Counted from the first letter of the stretch, positions 10,206-21,479 are shown. The stretch is DNA of 64,000 nt from Charina bottae (GCA_023362775.1 JALMGJ010000006.1:5217001-5281000); one strand, 5' to 3'. Program-made: numbers and translations. The notes: generated from the letters alone by a model not told the origin.

Positions 10206-10957
10206 TGATGGCTGAAAGCGAGGAGGAGTTGAGGAGCCTTATGACGAAGGTGAAAGAAGAAAGTGCAAAAGCTGGGTTGCAGTTAAACCTCAAAAAAACC
10301 AAGATTATGGCAACCAGCTTGATTGATGACTGGCAAATAGAGGGAGAAAAAGTGGAGGCAGTGACAGACTTTGTATTTCTAGGCGCAAAGATTACTGCAG
10401 ATGCTGACTGCAGCCAGGAAATCAGAAGACGTCTACTTCTTGGGAGGAGAGCAATGGCAAATCTTGATAAAATAGTTAAGAGCAGAGACATCACACTGAC
10501 AACAAAGGTCCGCATAGTTAAAGCAATGGTATTTCCTGTAGTAACCTATGGCTGCGAGAGCTGGACCATAAGGAAGGCTGAGCGAAGGAAGATAGATGCT
10601 TTTGAACTGTGGTGTTGGAGGAAAATTCTGAGAGTGCCTTGGACTGCAAGAAGATCAAACCAGTCCATACTCCAGGAAATCAAGCCAGACTGCTCACTTG
10701 AGGGAATGATATTAAAGGCAAAACTGAAGTACTTTGGCCACATAATGAGAAGACAGGATACCTTGGAGAAGAAGCTGATGCTAGGAAAAGTGGAAGGCAA
10801 AAGGAAGAGGGGCCGACCAAGGGCAAGATGGATGGATGGTATTCTGGAGGCGACGGACTCAACCATTGGGGAGCTGGGGATGGTGACGGCCGACAGAAAG
10901 CTCTGGCGTGGGCTGGTCCATGAAGTCACGAAGAGTCGGAAACGACTGAACGAATAA
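10205..10957 (+). CDS. RTE reverse-transcriptase C-terminal fragment (250 aa), truncated
   Basis: The open frame begins at MAESEEELRSLM, just downstream of where YADD sits in the long copies, so it lacks the fingers and catalytic palm. It covers thumb and C-terminal region (QLNLKKTKIM, FVFLGAKITAD, YGCESWTIRKAE, MRRQDTLEKKL) and ends VTKSRKRLNE. It is near-identical to the C-terminus encoded at 34608-37130. With no promoter and no active site it is a dead-on-arrival fragment. The uninterrupted frame indicates a recent insertion. Confidence 0.8.
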   Translation: MMAESEEELRSLMTKVKEESAKAGLQLNLKKTKIMATSLIDDWQIEGEKVEAVTDFVFLGAKITADADCSQEIRRRLLLGRRAMANLDKIVKSRDITLTTKVRIVKAMVFPVVTYGCESWTIRKAERRKIDAFELWCWRKILRVPWTARRSNQSILQEIKPDCSLEGMILKAKLKYFGHIMRRQDTLEKKLMLGKVEGKRKRGRPRARWMDGILEATDSTIGELGMVTADRKLWRGLVHEVTKSRKRLNE

Positions 10958-10964
10958 ACAACAA
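10206..10964 (+). mobile_element. 5'-truncated RTE copy nested in an older RTE copy
   Basis: Plus-strand insertion into the minus-strand RTE copy. The 11-bp duplication ACCTTCGCTCA is present at 10195-10205 and 10965-10975, and the host copy resumes exactly after it. The 3' end is GAACGAATAAACAACAAA. Both copies belong to the same subfamily, so activity spanned at least two rounds. Confidence 0.9.
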
Positions 10965-10975
10965 ACCTTCGCTCA

Positions 10976-11014
10976 GCCTTCCTTATGGTCCAGCTCTTGC
11001 AGCCATAGGAGGAT
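10976..11014 (-). mobile_element. Resumed segment of the older RTE copy
   Basis: GCCTTCCTTATGGTCCAGCT continues the minus-strand RTE from 10205 after the nested insertion, up to about 11014. Confidence 0.8.
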
Positions 11015-11346
11015 AGACTACTGTGATCATAATGCTTGAAGACAAATCCTGACCATAGTTAGTCAAAACCAGGGACTCTGAGCAGCAAGAGGAAGATACA
11101 GACGCACCTGAAAGAATCCGATAGTTTGTGGATGGACAATAAATATTTTTAAAAGGAAGACTTAAACAAGAAACTCCCCCTCTAAACCATTGTACACGGA
11201 ATGTGTTCAGTGGTGTCAAATACAGAATAGGGAAAATGGGACGTAGAATGATGTATCAGACAGGGGCATGGCTGCGTGAAATCCTGAAATCCTGAATAGG
11301 TGCCTATGGGAGTTAATTCTCATACTTAGGAAGTGATATTTTTTTT

Positions 11347-11570
11347 AATCCGTTCAGTTGTGTCCGATTCTCGGAAACTGCCTGGACAAGTCCCTGCAGT
11401 TTTCTTGGCCAGGTTTTTCGGAAGTGGTTTGCCATTGCCTGCTTCCTAGGACTGAGAGAGTGACTGGCCTAAGGTCACCCAGCTGGCTTGGTGCCCAAGA
11501 CAGGACTAGAACTCGTGGCCTCCCAGTTTCTAGCCTGATGCCTTAACCACTACACCAAACTGGCTTAATG
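11347..11570 (-). mobile_element. tRNA-derived SINE with BovB-like tail (second SINE family)
   Basis: Minus strand: head with GTAGTGGTTAAGGCATCAGG and GAGTTCTAGTCCTGTC (A and B boxes), GGTGACCTTAGGCCAGTCAC core, then a 3' part with CCAAGAAAACTGCAGGGACT and TCGGACACAACTGAACGG, related to BovB 3' ends. Related copies at 52905-53122 and, amplified, at 54960-55500. Confidence 0.8.
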
Positions 11571-11579
11571 AAGTGAATA

Positions 11580-12300
11580 GCAGCGCTCAAAACAAAGGAC
11601 AGATGCAGACAGTTCCTCCTTTGCATTAAAAAAAAAAACAGAAAAGAGTTTTACAGCTTATGTTGCCTATATATAGTGTCTCGTTTCAAAATAGGCTGCT
11701 GGCTGGAATTCTCATGCTGGAACCTTCAGCTTCTTTCTAATAAACACCATTAATACGAGCTGTTAGATTCTTGTTCCTGGAATCATCTGTTTCCTATCGA
11801 GACTAAAGAGGGAAATCTGACAGTGGGATCGGTTTTGTCCCAGGCCTCACGTATCCATAGTATGCAAGTTACAGGAGGGAGAGGTGACTTATGAAATGCA
11901 TTTATTTATTTATTTTTAAATAAAATAAATTATGCACTTTCGCTCTGTAAGTCCCTGTAGGAACACGTCCCTGCCTTAATTTCGTCGGGAGCTCATCGTA
12001 TCCTCACATAAGACATTCCCATGACAACGCAAGAACAGAACAGGGCAGGATTGTTTTATTTTTTTAAAAAATTTATTTTATTCCATGTATTTCTCTAATG
12101 CATCTCAAAGTGGCAAACAATAAACCTTGATGAAAAGGCAGGAAGCAAAACAAATAATAATAATAATAATAATAATAATCAATATATAATGTATTTTTTT
12201 TTCATTTGCCTGATTCATTCATTTCAGGCCTTCGCCTGCTCTCAAAATATTCAGTGCTGCTCTAGGCATCCGATGATTTCCTAGCTTTTTCAGCTGGAAA
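11580..12300. other. Unassigned; contains (AAT)n near 12151-12179
   Basis: AT-rich, no coding frame. A short trinucleotide microsatellite is the only distinct feature. Confidence 0.5.
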
Positions 12301-12307
12301 ATATTTG

Positions 12308-12390
12308 TACAATTTATTTATTTATTTTATTGGAGGTATATGGCCGCCCATCTCAAACAAGGGATTCTGGGGCGGCTAGGCAACATCCCA
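12308..12390 (-). mobile_element. L2-like tail fragment
   Basis: AATTTATTTATTTATTTTAT then GGCCGCCCATCTCA and TCTGGGGCGGCTAGG, the inverse of the L2-like 3' end seen at 7345-7738. Confidence 0.6.
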
Positions 12391-12484
12391 GAAGAAGGTA
12401 ATAGTAAACCACTTTGGTTCTGTGGCTGGGAAAGTTATATAGGTGTGTCCGAGGGGTCTCCAGGAGTCAGACCAGATTGAGAGC

Positions 12485-12660
12485 ATCTTTACCTCTGTCC
12501 AGCTAGCTGCTCTTGGAAGAAGCTAAGCAGGGTTGAACCTGGTTAGTACTTCGATGGGAGACAACCCAGAAATCCTACTGCTACAGTCTAAACTGAGAAG
12601 GTAAAAAGTATCTTGGAAGAAGCTAATAACAAGCCACTTCCATAAGGCTGTCAAGAAAAT
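12485..12660 (+). mobile_element. 5S rRNA-derived SINE
   Basis: GAAGCTAAGCAGGGTTGAAC followed by CTGGTTAGTACTTCGATGGG and AGAC matches the internal control region and 3' half of eukaryotic 5S rRNA. It is a degraded 5S-derived SINE (a class known in squamates), not a 5S gene: the 5' third is absent and the tail diverges. Confidence 0.75.
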
Positions 12661-13178
12661 TACCTGGAAGGAGAGTTCATTTCTTCTTCCATTGTGCATC
12701 CCTGCAAAATACACCTTATTCCTTCTCAAACTTTGTTTCAGTTCCTGGGGAGATAAAAAAAATGACCGTAATGAACTCTTGCAAGTTGGCCCTTGTATCT
12801 TTGCTTGGCTTGAGTTACAACTGTTCACAGGGGTCTGAAACTCACTTATTCTCAGAGGGAGAAGACTTGGTCCTTCAGTCCTTGTCCAGAATTTCTAATA
12901 TTTTCAGGCAGAAAAGTAGCATACCTGCATGTCGTTGATGAAGAAGCTTTTGAGATAACAATTGTGTTTGTCCTCATTGCCATTCTAAATCCTACAAAGA
13001 GTTAGATTCGCTTGGCCAGTAGGACCACGTAGAGCAAAGCGAAAGGTGAATAGCCAGTGATACAGAATCCAACAGAGAAGAGAGCTTGGGATTGATAGAA
13101 GATTGAAGTTTCTTTTGAGTGTGGCTGCACAATGCTTCAAGGAGGCAACACCTGACAGCTTCATCACAATCCAGAACC
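12661..13178. other. Unassigned stretch
   Basis: No recognised repeat. Short frames on the minus strand at 12523-12828 and 12985-13206 have no support. Confidence 0.4.
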
Positions 13179-13508
13179 CTACAGATAGTCCTTGCTTAAC
13201 AACCATTCGTTTAGTGATGGTTCGGACTTACAACAGTGCTTAAAAAACTGACTTATGACTGGTACTCACACTTATGACTGTCACAGCATCCCTGTGGTCA
13301 CATGATCACGATTTGGGCGCTTGGCAACTGGTTCGCATTTGTGACCGTCGCAGCATCCCGTGGTCACGTGATCGCCATTTTCGACCTTCCCAGCCAGCTT
13401 CTGGCAAGCAAAATCAGTGGGGAACCACGTGATTCGCTTAATGACCACTTTGCTTAGCAACTGAAATTCCAGTCCCAATTGTGGTCGTTAAGCAAGGACT
13501 ACCTGTAT
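13179..13508. mobile_element. Tigger-like MITE, copy 2 (most complete ends)
   Basis: Starts TACAGATAGTCCTTGCTTAA and ends TTAAGCAAGGACTACCTGTA, giving inverted ends of about 20 bp beside TA. The interior is rich in CACGTGA and GGTCACATGATC half-palindromes. No transposase; mobilised in trans if ever. Confidence 0.75.
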
Positions 13509-13509
13509 A

Positions 13510-14020
13510 GCAAAGTGTTTCTCAGCCTTAAAACAGACAGCTGTGAGGAAATAACAACTTTATCTTCGGCTTGATCTACTGTGTCATATTTCAGTGCAGC
13601 TTTCCCCAGACTGGTGCCCCATGCTGGCTGAGAGTGATGGGAATTGATGTTCAGTGCATCTGGAGGGGCCCCACCTTGGAAAGTCCTTGTGCGCTTCTGC
13701 ATCCAGGGGATGAACCAACATTTTCTCTAGAATGTTCTGCTTGGGAATCTCTTCCGTAGAGTACAGATTGTCGATAGTGTGATTTGATTAGATGATGTCT
13801 ATTGCCAATGTCACAGTTTTAACAGTTCATTGGACAGGAGAATTAGTTGGAAAGAAAGAAACTGTTGGACAGGGCTGGCCTCAAGTGTTATATTTTAAGG
13901 AGAGTTGACTAAGTGACCTTTGAGAACAAAATTGGTAGACTGCATCAGCACCCAGTAAAAACAGGTTAGAACCAAGAGCCTTAATGCAATGTTTTTTAAC
14001 ACATTCCTCTTCACATTCAT
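13510..14020. other. Unassigned stretch
   Basis: No recognised repeat, no exon-like segment. Confidence 0.4.
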
Positions 14021-14029
14021 TTAGGGACA

Positions 14030-15480
14030 AGTCAATTACCCATTACATCCCCAGATACCTGACAGAAGAGCCAGTTCTCAACAACCTGGCAAAATACTAA
14101 CAGGGATGGGCTAGGTTTATTGTCAAGACCAAGATGTTGCTGAGGAAGGGGGCTGTCACCAAGAAGATCTGTCTCTGGGTTATCTCTCAGTGATACTTCT
14201 AGGCATGGGGTCACCCCTAGTATGCCTTCTCTGTTAGTTCTCATTGGCTGGTAGAATTCATGCAGAGGAGGCAATCTCACAGAGTCCCAATCCATATAGA
14301 GCTGTAAAGGTAATAATTGTGCATCTGGAAGACATGGAGCTCCTTCAGTAGAGGTATCACATAGGTAAGGCAGGCAGAACCCATCCCTGTGTGAGCTGCT
14401 GCATTTTAAACCAGCTGGAGCTTCTATATGGTCTTCAAGGGGCAGCACCATGTAGGGTGGATTACAGTAGTCAAGATGTAAAGTGACAAGGGTGAGAGTA
14501 ACTGACTTTACAGCTTCTTGCTTCAGGCATAGCCACAACTGGCACCTAAACTGAAGCTGGGTTCAGGCTCTTCTGGCCAGAGTTTCCCTCTCTTGATTCA
14601 GAAGGAGCTGTGAGTCCAAGAGAACCCCCAGTTACAATCCTGCTTCTTGAGGTTGCACCTCCCCATTGAGAGTAGAAAATGGAGTTTCACTGGAAGCAGA
14701 TGGTTTCTGAATCAACAGCTGCTCCATCGTTCTGGAATTAAGACTAAGCCTGTTTCTCCCTATCCAGGCCCTGAGTCAAGAATTTAACTACATATTGTGA
14801 TACCTCATCCCATGCTGAAGGAAGACCTCCCCCAGAGGCTTCACAAAGATGTTAATGTAGAGGGGTGAACTCTTTGTACCCCACACCAGGTAGTTGTCAA
14901 GTTCTTTCCCCAACACAACAACCCACTGGAACCATCCACTCGGGAAGGAAGAGAACCACTGCAGTATAGTGCCCCCACCCCAACCCTTACAGAGCCTCAA
15001 GAAGATAGCATGGTGTTGAAGGCCACTGAGAGATCCACCAGGACCAGGATGGCCACACTTGCTCATCCTTGTCCCTCTACATCAGGGTTCCTCAACGTCA
15101 GCCATTTTAAGATGTGTGGACTTCAACTCCCAGAATACTCCAGCCAGCAATGCTGGCTGGAGTATTCTGGGAGTTGGAGTCCACACATCTTAAAATGGCT
15201 GACGTTGAGGAACCCTGCTCTACATAACCAATCAATCACAAGAGCAACCAGTGAAATCAGGCCTATATCCTGACTGAAAAGGGTCCCAATAATTCCCTTC
15301 TTCCAGAGTCCTCAACAATTGCTGACCCACCACCTTCTCTACCACCTTCCCCCCAAACTGGGTGAGGTTGGAGAGAGGTTGATAGTTATTTAGAATAGCC
15401 GGGTCTGTGGGTGGCTCTTAAGAAGAGGATGGACCATTGCCCAGATGACACTGCAAGACATTCCCCCTGGTCGTTTCTAG
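14030..15480 (-). pseudogene. Decayed L2-like LINE reverse transcriptase
   Basis: Frameshifted and stop-ridden minus-strand remnants keep the order of an L2-type RT. The fingers region contains VVEKVVGQQLLRTLEEGNYW and DPFQSGYRP (about 15260-15370). Then come LVLVDLSVAFNT (about 15020-15050), VKPLGEVFLQHGMRYH (about 14810-14860) and the LDYCNPPYMVLPL connection (about 14440-14480). The YADD box is lost. The copy is interrupted at 15083-15217 by a hAT foldback. Clearly old and inactive. Confidence 0.75.
15083..15217. mobile_element. hAT foldback MITE, copy 2
   Basis: Almost perfect palindrome with ends CAGGGTTCCTCAACGTC and its inverse. Perfect 8-bp duplication CTCTACAT (15075-15082, 15218-15225). 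Inserted in the L2 remnant; good arm identity implies it is younger than its host. Confidence 0.9.
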
Positions 15481-15744
15481 AGACTCTCCTCCAGATCTTT
15501 GCAAATTAATTGTGGTGGCCAGCCAAATGCTCTTCATTCCCTAACATGGTCTGGGGACCTCTTAACAAGACCACTAGATGTCAATCTGTGGGTGCAATAA
15601 GTGTGGAAAAGTATTAGTGCTTCACTTCTCTTACTGCTACAGTGTAGGGTTGAACCAGAGCTCGTACCCATGCCTGCTTAAGTTTGCTCTTTGTTTTCCA
15701 GTGGTGTCCCTCCACCCAAGTCTTGGTAACACAAGTCAGGACTC

Positions 15745-16400
15745 ATCCACAATTATGTCACTGATGATTGATGTTATGTTCCATCAAGTTGGCATTGATT
15801 TTTAACAACCACATGGATAGACCTTATCCAGGATGATATGTCCCTATCCTGGTCCTTCAGGTCTTCCGACGGTGCTCCCATCACGGATGTCATTCACCTT
15901 GCTGCCACTCATTCTCTTCTTCTCTTTCCTTCCACCTTTCCCATTAGAGCATTAGAGCCTTCTCTAGAGAGCTAGATATTCATATTGATTGATTATGTGC
16001 CACCAGGTTGGTGATGATTCTTCGAGGCCACCTAGATAGATCTTCTCCAGGATGATCTGTCCCAACTTGGCCCTTCAGGTCTTGCTTTAACTGAGTCCCT
16101 CCACCTGGCTGCTGGTCACCCTCTTCCCTTTCCTTCCACCTTTCCCAGCATTAGAGCCTTCTTCAGAGAGCTGGGTCTTTGCATAATGTGTCTGAAGTAG
16201 GATAATTTGAGCCTGGTCCTTTGTGCCTTGACTGAGAACTTTGGGTTGATTTGTTTGATGATCCATTTGTTTGTTACTTGGCTATCCAAGTTTAGGAGAA
16301 GGTCAAAGTTCAAAAGCATCAATACTCTTTCTCGCCTGCTTCTTCAGAGTCCAGCTTTCTCTTTCATAGAGTGTCACATTGCTTGCACTACTCTGTAGAT
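15745..16400 (-). mobile_element. Divergent RTE-like LINE 3' fragments (two pieces)
   Basis: Pieces at 15745-15960 and 15975-16400 repeat each other (ATTGATTATGTGCCACCA-type block, CTTCAGGTCTT, TTCCACCTTTCCCA). The minus-strand reading has RTE thumb-like words (RTRLKLSYFRHIMQ, ALMLGKVEGKG) related to the BovB motif YFGHLMRR and LMLGKTEGK. An older RTE branch than the two young subfamilies here. Confidence 0.6.
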
Positions 16401-16762
16401 AGAGACGCATCACGGCATCTGAATATCTTTTCCAATGCCTTCATGGCTACTTTACCCAGTGCTAATCAATGACACATTTCTTGACTGCTGGTTCTTATAT
16501 ATTGATAAGTTATCTCTGAAAAACAATGTTCTTGGAAATCAGTACATGGGTAATTAATCAAAATAATACTTTTTCCCCCATGGTTCCCTTCCTCCATTCT
16601 TTTTGATTTTTGATGGGCTCAGGCCTGACGTACAAGATTGTTGTAAAGAATACTGTCACATGTTTTGTGCAGTTTCCCAAAAGTGCAGTAAGTATTAAAT
16701 TGGTCATTGGTTTGATGGGGAAAGGACCCTTGTGATATTGGATCCTGGCTTGGATTCTCCTA

Positions 16763-17086
16763 AAAGGTAAAGGTTCCCCCCGCACGTTTGTGCAGTCGTG
16801 TCTGACTCTAGGGGCCAGTGCTTATCTCTGTTTGTTAGCCAAAGAGACAGCATTGTCTGAAGACGCTTCCACGGTCATGTGGCCGGCATGACACGTGCGG
16901 AACGCTGTTACCTTCCCACCAAAGTGGTACCTATTTATCTACTTGCATTTGCATGCTTTCGAATTGCTAGGTTGGCAAGAGCTGGGGCGAGTGCGGGAGC
17001 TCACTCCGTCCCGTGGCGCTCGGGTCTTGAACCTCCGATCTTCCGATCAACAAGCCTGGCATCTTACCCGCTGAGCCACCACGTTG
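16763..17086 (-). mobile_element. Sauria SINE (minus)
   Basis: Full-length minus copy with tRNA-like head at the right end. Flanked by TTGGATTCTCCTA (16750-16762) and TTGGATCCTCCTA (17087-17099), a 13-bp duplication with one mismatch. Confidence 0.88.
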
Positions 17087-17099
17087 TTGGATCCTCCTA

Positions 17100-17560
17100 C
17101 AAGTGGTAAAAAGAGAAGGCTGTTTCCCATCATAGTTTCGGCTCCCCCACTGGCTCTTCTCTGTTGAAACCAGCCGAGTAACTTGGGGTTATGGTGCAGA
17201 CATGTCCTTTGCTGATTGAGCAGTAATGAAATTAATAACCTCTTACAGCACTTATGGTAACAAAGGAGTCAGCAAGTCAGTGGCTATTTACAATACAAGC
17301 TACTACCCTACTGACATTTTGGTGCACCGAGAAGTTCACATTCTTAGATCTCTCCCCATCGCTATAAAATCAATCAACCATTTCTGAGTACAAGGGCATA
17401 ATTAAGGGGCGCTTTCAAGGGGCACAGCATTCTGTACTAATCACCAAGAAAAAATAAGGAGGAAAAACACCCTGTTTGTGGAGTAAATTATTCCAAGATA
17501 ACAAATCTACGTATTTCTATATATCTTTTGACGGTCAGATTCAGCACTCTCTACCTATGG
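17100..17560. other. Unassigned stretch
   Basis: No recognised repeat or exon. Confidence 0.4.
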
Positions 17561-17569
17561 GGATTTTCT

Positions 17570-18350
17570 TGAAGTAAGGGCTAAAGACGTGGCCTTTGCA
17601 GGTTCGCTGGGATCCATATGGAGAAAGAGTCGATGTAAGTGCAATTTGATCTTAAGGCTATTGCCACCTTCTCATTCCAAGCAGTGACTAAGGCCTTGGC
17701 TGAAGTCTGCACCAGATCCTCAGGAATTCCATCAAGGGGCCTCTAAAACCCAGTTGGGTCTATCAGATGCCTGGGGTGGACCAGATGAATAGGTCCTGCC
17801 TCCTTGTGGTGAGAAACAGGTAGGCAGAGCATGCTGGCTGGGGAATTCTGGGGGTTGACGTCCCCACATCGTAAGTTGCCAAGGTTGAAAAACACTGCTC
17901 TAAAGCAACCAAAGAGGGATCTATCTATGACAGTGGACAGATAGAAACATCCCCCCAATTGTAGATCATGTCGCTACTGTCCTGAGACAAAAAAAACCCA
18001 GATCCAGCATGTGGCTCCACTGTGTATCGAGCCCTCAAAGACTTGGTCAGGTCCATGGATGCCATGATGGCTGTGAACCCCTGAGCCACTCCAAATTTGG
18101 CACTTAAGGGTGGCAGATTGAAGTTTTCCAGGGCCATAAGTCTGGGCAACTCCATGGTCAATTTGGCAACTGCATTGAGCAGTCTAAGGAAGGAGCCCAA
18201 TCTCACCAATAGGGTCTCACCTCCAGTTATCTATGGAGCAGCACCTCTGAAAGCCACCAGAGCCTTCCAGAGAGTAATAGCCACTCCCTGGGGTCATGGC
18301 TGGTGCCTCACATGAAACCTAGGAGGACACATTTCCAAAAGGGTACCCAA
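17570..18350 (-). pseudogene. Unidentified decayed coding remnant, minus
   Basis: The minus strand carries broken but protein-like readings: PEDLVQTSAKALVTAWNEKV at about 17665-17725, followed by SNCTYIDSFSIWIPANLQR, and a 94-codon frame at 17925-18209. It probably belongs to a retroelement because an L2-like 3' segment follows in the same orientation at 18370-18690, but I cannot name the family. A half hAT foldback lies within (17828-17897). Confidence 0.35.
17828..17897. mobile_element. hAT foldback MITE, right half only
   Basis: GCATGCTGGCTGGGGAATTC through GTTGAAAAACACTG matches the right arm of the family at 9552; the left arm is missing. Confidence 0.75.
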
Positions 18351-18369
18351 GCAGGTTGTGGCATTATCG

Positions 18370-18690
18370 GCCAGATTGGCCCTCTCCTCCAAAATAAGGC
18401 CTTGTGTGAGACCTTGAATAGACACTGGCACTAAAGAGCAACCATCCAGAGCTGCCAAGGATCAGAAGACCAGGCCTTGTGGCTGAGAACAGGGAGACAG
18501 AAAGTGGAATTGGTGTAAGTGGAGGTGTTACGTGTTCATATCTAGGTATGCTTGCTAGTACCTGCACCACTGCATTCTGGACCTGTTGCAGTTTTGGAGT
18601 GTTCGTTCAGAGCAGCCCCATGTAGAGTCGATTGCAAGAATCCAATTGCAAGGAGACCAAGGCACGATTAAGCAGAAGCAGGGCCTTCAC
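18370..18690 (-). mobile_element. L2-like LINE fragment
   Basis: Minus reading includes CNRLYMGLL and KLQQVQNAVVQVL, matching CNALYMGLPL and KLQLVQNAAARVVLG in the better copy at 45575-46265. Decayed. Confidence 0.65.
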
Positions 18691-18799
18691 CGTCTCCTAT
18701 TATGATAATACGAGCATGAAGAAAGGGCCTGAGAAAGCAAGATAGGGCTGCACCTGGTTTTCATAAGTCACCAACAGGCCTCTGTGCATGCTCAGAGTC

Positions 18800-19262
18800 C
18801 GTCTCTTTTGCTGTTTATTCATATCCTCCAGAATTCAGACTTGGCATCGTGCGGTTGGCCTTGTGCGCAAGTTAAGCGCAAAGCGTACCCGAACCAGAGT
18901 TCTGTGGCTGTTTCCCCAGCTTGTTGCAAATTCTCGTGTCCTTGTAGAAGAGCTGGCAGGCTCGCGAGCTTGAAAGAGGAACCTTTAAAAGGGTCGAAAT
19001 CAATGTGGAGTGCCATTCAAGTGGCACAACAATGCTGAAATCAATGCAGAATTCAAAATGAAGAGCCTGGGAGGAAATTAGAGCATTTGTTTGCAATTCT
19101 AATAGGATGAATCAACAGACTACTTGCAAAGGGTTGCTAATGAAGGAGATAGGGAGCGAGAGAAGGGACAGAGTAGGGGGAAAGGAACAAAGCATATACG
19201 TTCCACATTTTTAAAAAGCACCCCCCCACATGCACATCTCATAACTCTTTCCTTAACTTCAG
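18800..19262. other. Unassigned, upstream of candidate exon
   Basis: Short overlapping frames on both strands at 18784-19096 without support. It ends with CTCTTTCCTTAACTTCAG, a pyrimidine-rich acceptor-like tract. Confidence 0.4.
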
Positions 19263-19311
19263 TGGCAAGTTGAGGAGGAAACGTCTGGTAGTGAAGAGGA
19301 AAATATTACAG
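19263..19311 (+). CDS. Candidate host exon 2 (49 bp, phase 0-1)
   Basis: Bounded by a strong acceptor tract (CTTTCCTTAACTTCAG) and a near-consensus donor (ATTACAG/GTAAGC). In the frame left by the 6507-6653 segment it reads WQVEEETSGSEEENIT plus one base, an acidic Ser/Glu linker typical of real proteins. At 49 bp it is too short to identify by itself. The +1 phase is completed by the AT that starts the candidate at 51854 (making Asp). An intron of 32 kb would separate them. Small exons bounded by chance also occur at this frequency. Confidence 0.28.
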
Positions 19312-20119
19312 GTAAGCCTGGATGGCAGAAAATCACTAAATTTGTGGTTTGGAGCGTCTCAGAGGCATTTTGACCAATGTATCGGCTTCCCATCATTGGT
19401 GTCCGTGTCAGTTTCTAGACTCTGCCTGCCAAATTTGGAGGAGAATTTGGTTTAGGATGCATCTTGTATGAACTGATCTAATGAATGGAATTACCCTCCA
19501 GTTCTCTTGAGTTTTGCAATGCGGTTCAGGAGTCCGGAACTATAAAAAAGGGTTCACGTTAGGGAAGGTTGTATAATCAGATGCATATGTAAGAGGGGAT
19601 TGTGTATACATGTTAATTCTTAAGATTTTTTTTATGGGAGTCTGACATGAAAATTGGACAGAATAAACCTATGACTAGAAATGGACGTGTTCCCACAACA
19701 CAGTGTCACTCTTTCCCCCAGTTAACTAACTTGCTCTTGTGCACGAAAGCACAGAATCACTGATGTCCTGGTCAACCAGAAAGTGGACATAGCAAAGCCT
19801 GCTGGGAAGTTGCAGTGTCCCTATCTTTTAATTTTTATTTTTTCCCCTCTGGAAATGAAGAAAAAGTCAGGGTCATAATTGGGACAAGTGCCGTTAGGGG
19901 CAAAGTTGAGTGTTACCGACTTCCTCTCTCCCCACCCACTGGTGTGGTTTTGGGAGGGTGAAACGTTATAAAAAAATGAGAGAGATGGGATGCCTAGAAG
20001 AGCTCTACTTCTGTGGGACTGCTCTAGGATGTTGTCTCTGTCTTGGGAGCAGAAAGGGACAGCTGACCCCCCTGCTTCACAGAATCATGGAATGTATGGA
20101 TTTGAAGGGAATTTAAGGC
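19312..20119. other. Unassigned stretch
   Basis: Intron if the flanking exon calls hold. No repeat recognised. Confidence 0.4.
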
Positions 20120-20127
20120 ATCTAGAC

Positions 20128-20679
20128 CAGAGCTTTCCAAACTCTTCATGTTGGTGACACACTTTTTAGACATGCATCCTTTCACGACACACTCTTACAG
20201 CAGGGCACAAGGCAGGCACTAGGACCTGCGCGGAATCACAGCAGGTTTGGAGGCAGCCAGGCACAAGGCAGGCACTAGGACCTGCGCGGAATCCTGGCAG
20301 GGCAGGTTTGGAGGCAGCAAGGCACAAGGCAGGCACAAGGACCTGCTCGGAATCAGCAGGTTTGGAGGCAGCAGGGCACAAGGCAGGCACTAGGACCTGC
20401 GCGGAATCCTGGCAGGGCAGGTTTGGAGGCAGCAAGGCACAAGGCAGGCACAAGGACCTGCACGGAATCACAGCAGGTTTGGAGGCAGCAAGGCACAAGG
20501 CAGGCACTAGGACCTGCGTGGAATCCTGGCAGGGCAGGTTTGGAGGCAGCCAGGCACAAGGCAGGCACTAGGACCTGCGCAGAATCCTGGCAGGGCTCGG
20601 AGGTAGCAGCAGCCGGGACACACTCAGACACTGCAGTCGACACACTAACGTGTCCTGACACACAGTTCGGAAAGCTCTG
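20128..20679 (+). mobile_element. Minisatellite hAT, copy 2 (7 units)
   Basis: Same ends as at 5396. Duplication ATCTAGAC / TTCTAGAC (20120-20127, 20680-20687; 7 of 8 match). Seven AGGACCTGC-type units between the ends. The two-strand open frames are repeat artefacts. Confidence 0.9.
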
Positions 20680-20689
20680 TTCTAGACCA

Positions 20690-21180
20690 ACCTTCCTTGA
20701 CAGGTGACCACCTGGTCCCTTTTGGAAAATCTTCAGTGAATGGAAAGTCTGTCACTATTCTAGGCAGACGGTCCCGCTGCTTCTGGGAAATTCTTCCTAA
20801 TATTCAGCCCAAATTCTTTTAGCTTCAACTTCATTTTGATTGATCTTCATTTAATTTCAGCCGTGTTCTGATGACGTGGTTGGCTGGGGAGAGCTATTTT
20901 AGCTCCAAAGAGTCCTGGAACAGATTTTCCTACCCTTACAGAATAAACTAGCTTCAGTTCAGCCCTCATTCTCCACTGGGTGCCAAAATTGGGGCGGGGG
21001 GGGGGGGGAGGAATATGCCGCCTTGCTTTGGGCCAAGGAAGGAATAGTCACTCTTGGGGATGGCTAATATCTTAGAGAGCCCCTCTCCTACATTGGATTG
21101 AGTTAGATCTTTTTACTATTCTTGCCCCTTGGATTTTAATCTTGTTTTATAATTTAGTATTTTTATATTGTATGTATATT
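20690..21180. other. Unassigned; poly-G run at about 20993-21008
   Basis: No repeat family recognised besides the homopolymer. Confidence 0.4.
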
Positions 21181-21189
21181 TTATGTCTC

Positions 21190-21267
21190 TTGTTTTTATT
21201 ATCTTGTTGTAAACCGCCCAGAGTCCCTCCGGAGGAGGGAGATGGGTGGTGATAGAAGTTTGATAGA

Positions 21268-21306
<39 letters not shown>

Positions 21307-21308
21307 AA
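21190..21308 (+). mobile_element. L2-like tail with (AAAT)n
   Basis: AACCGCCCAGAGTCCCTCCG, then GGAGGGAGATGGGTGGTGAT and an AAAT microsatellite. Confidence 0.75.
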
Positions 21309-21479
21309 TATGTCCTATTTTCCATGACTGAACATGGGAGAGCGTTAAGACCTGTCTCTGCCAACTAGCTTGGGGATCCAAGAGTGATCGGCAGCCCTGG
21401 GGGTGGTTGGTGGCTTGAAGACGCTCTTTCCGCCTTTTAGTTTGCCTCTTTTCTCTTCTTCTATCTTTTGTATTTTTAT

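Noticed and set aside
12485..12660. 5S rRNA gene
   Set aside because: Only the internal and distal part of 5S is present, with divergence and a foreign tail; it is a 5S-derived SINE.
17601..17633. 33-bp micro-exon (CCTTTGCAG / GTAAGT borders)
   Set aside because: It lies within the decayed minus-strand coding remnant; the splice-like borders are probably accidental.
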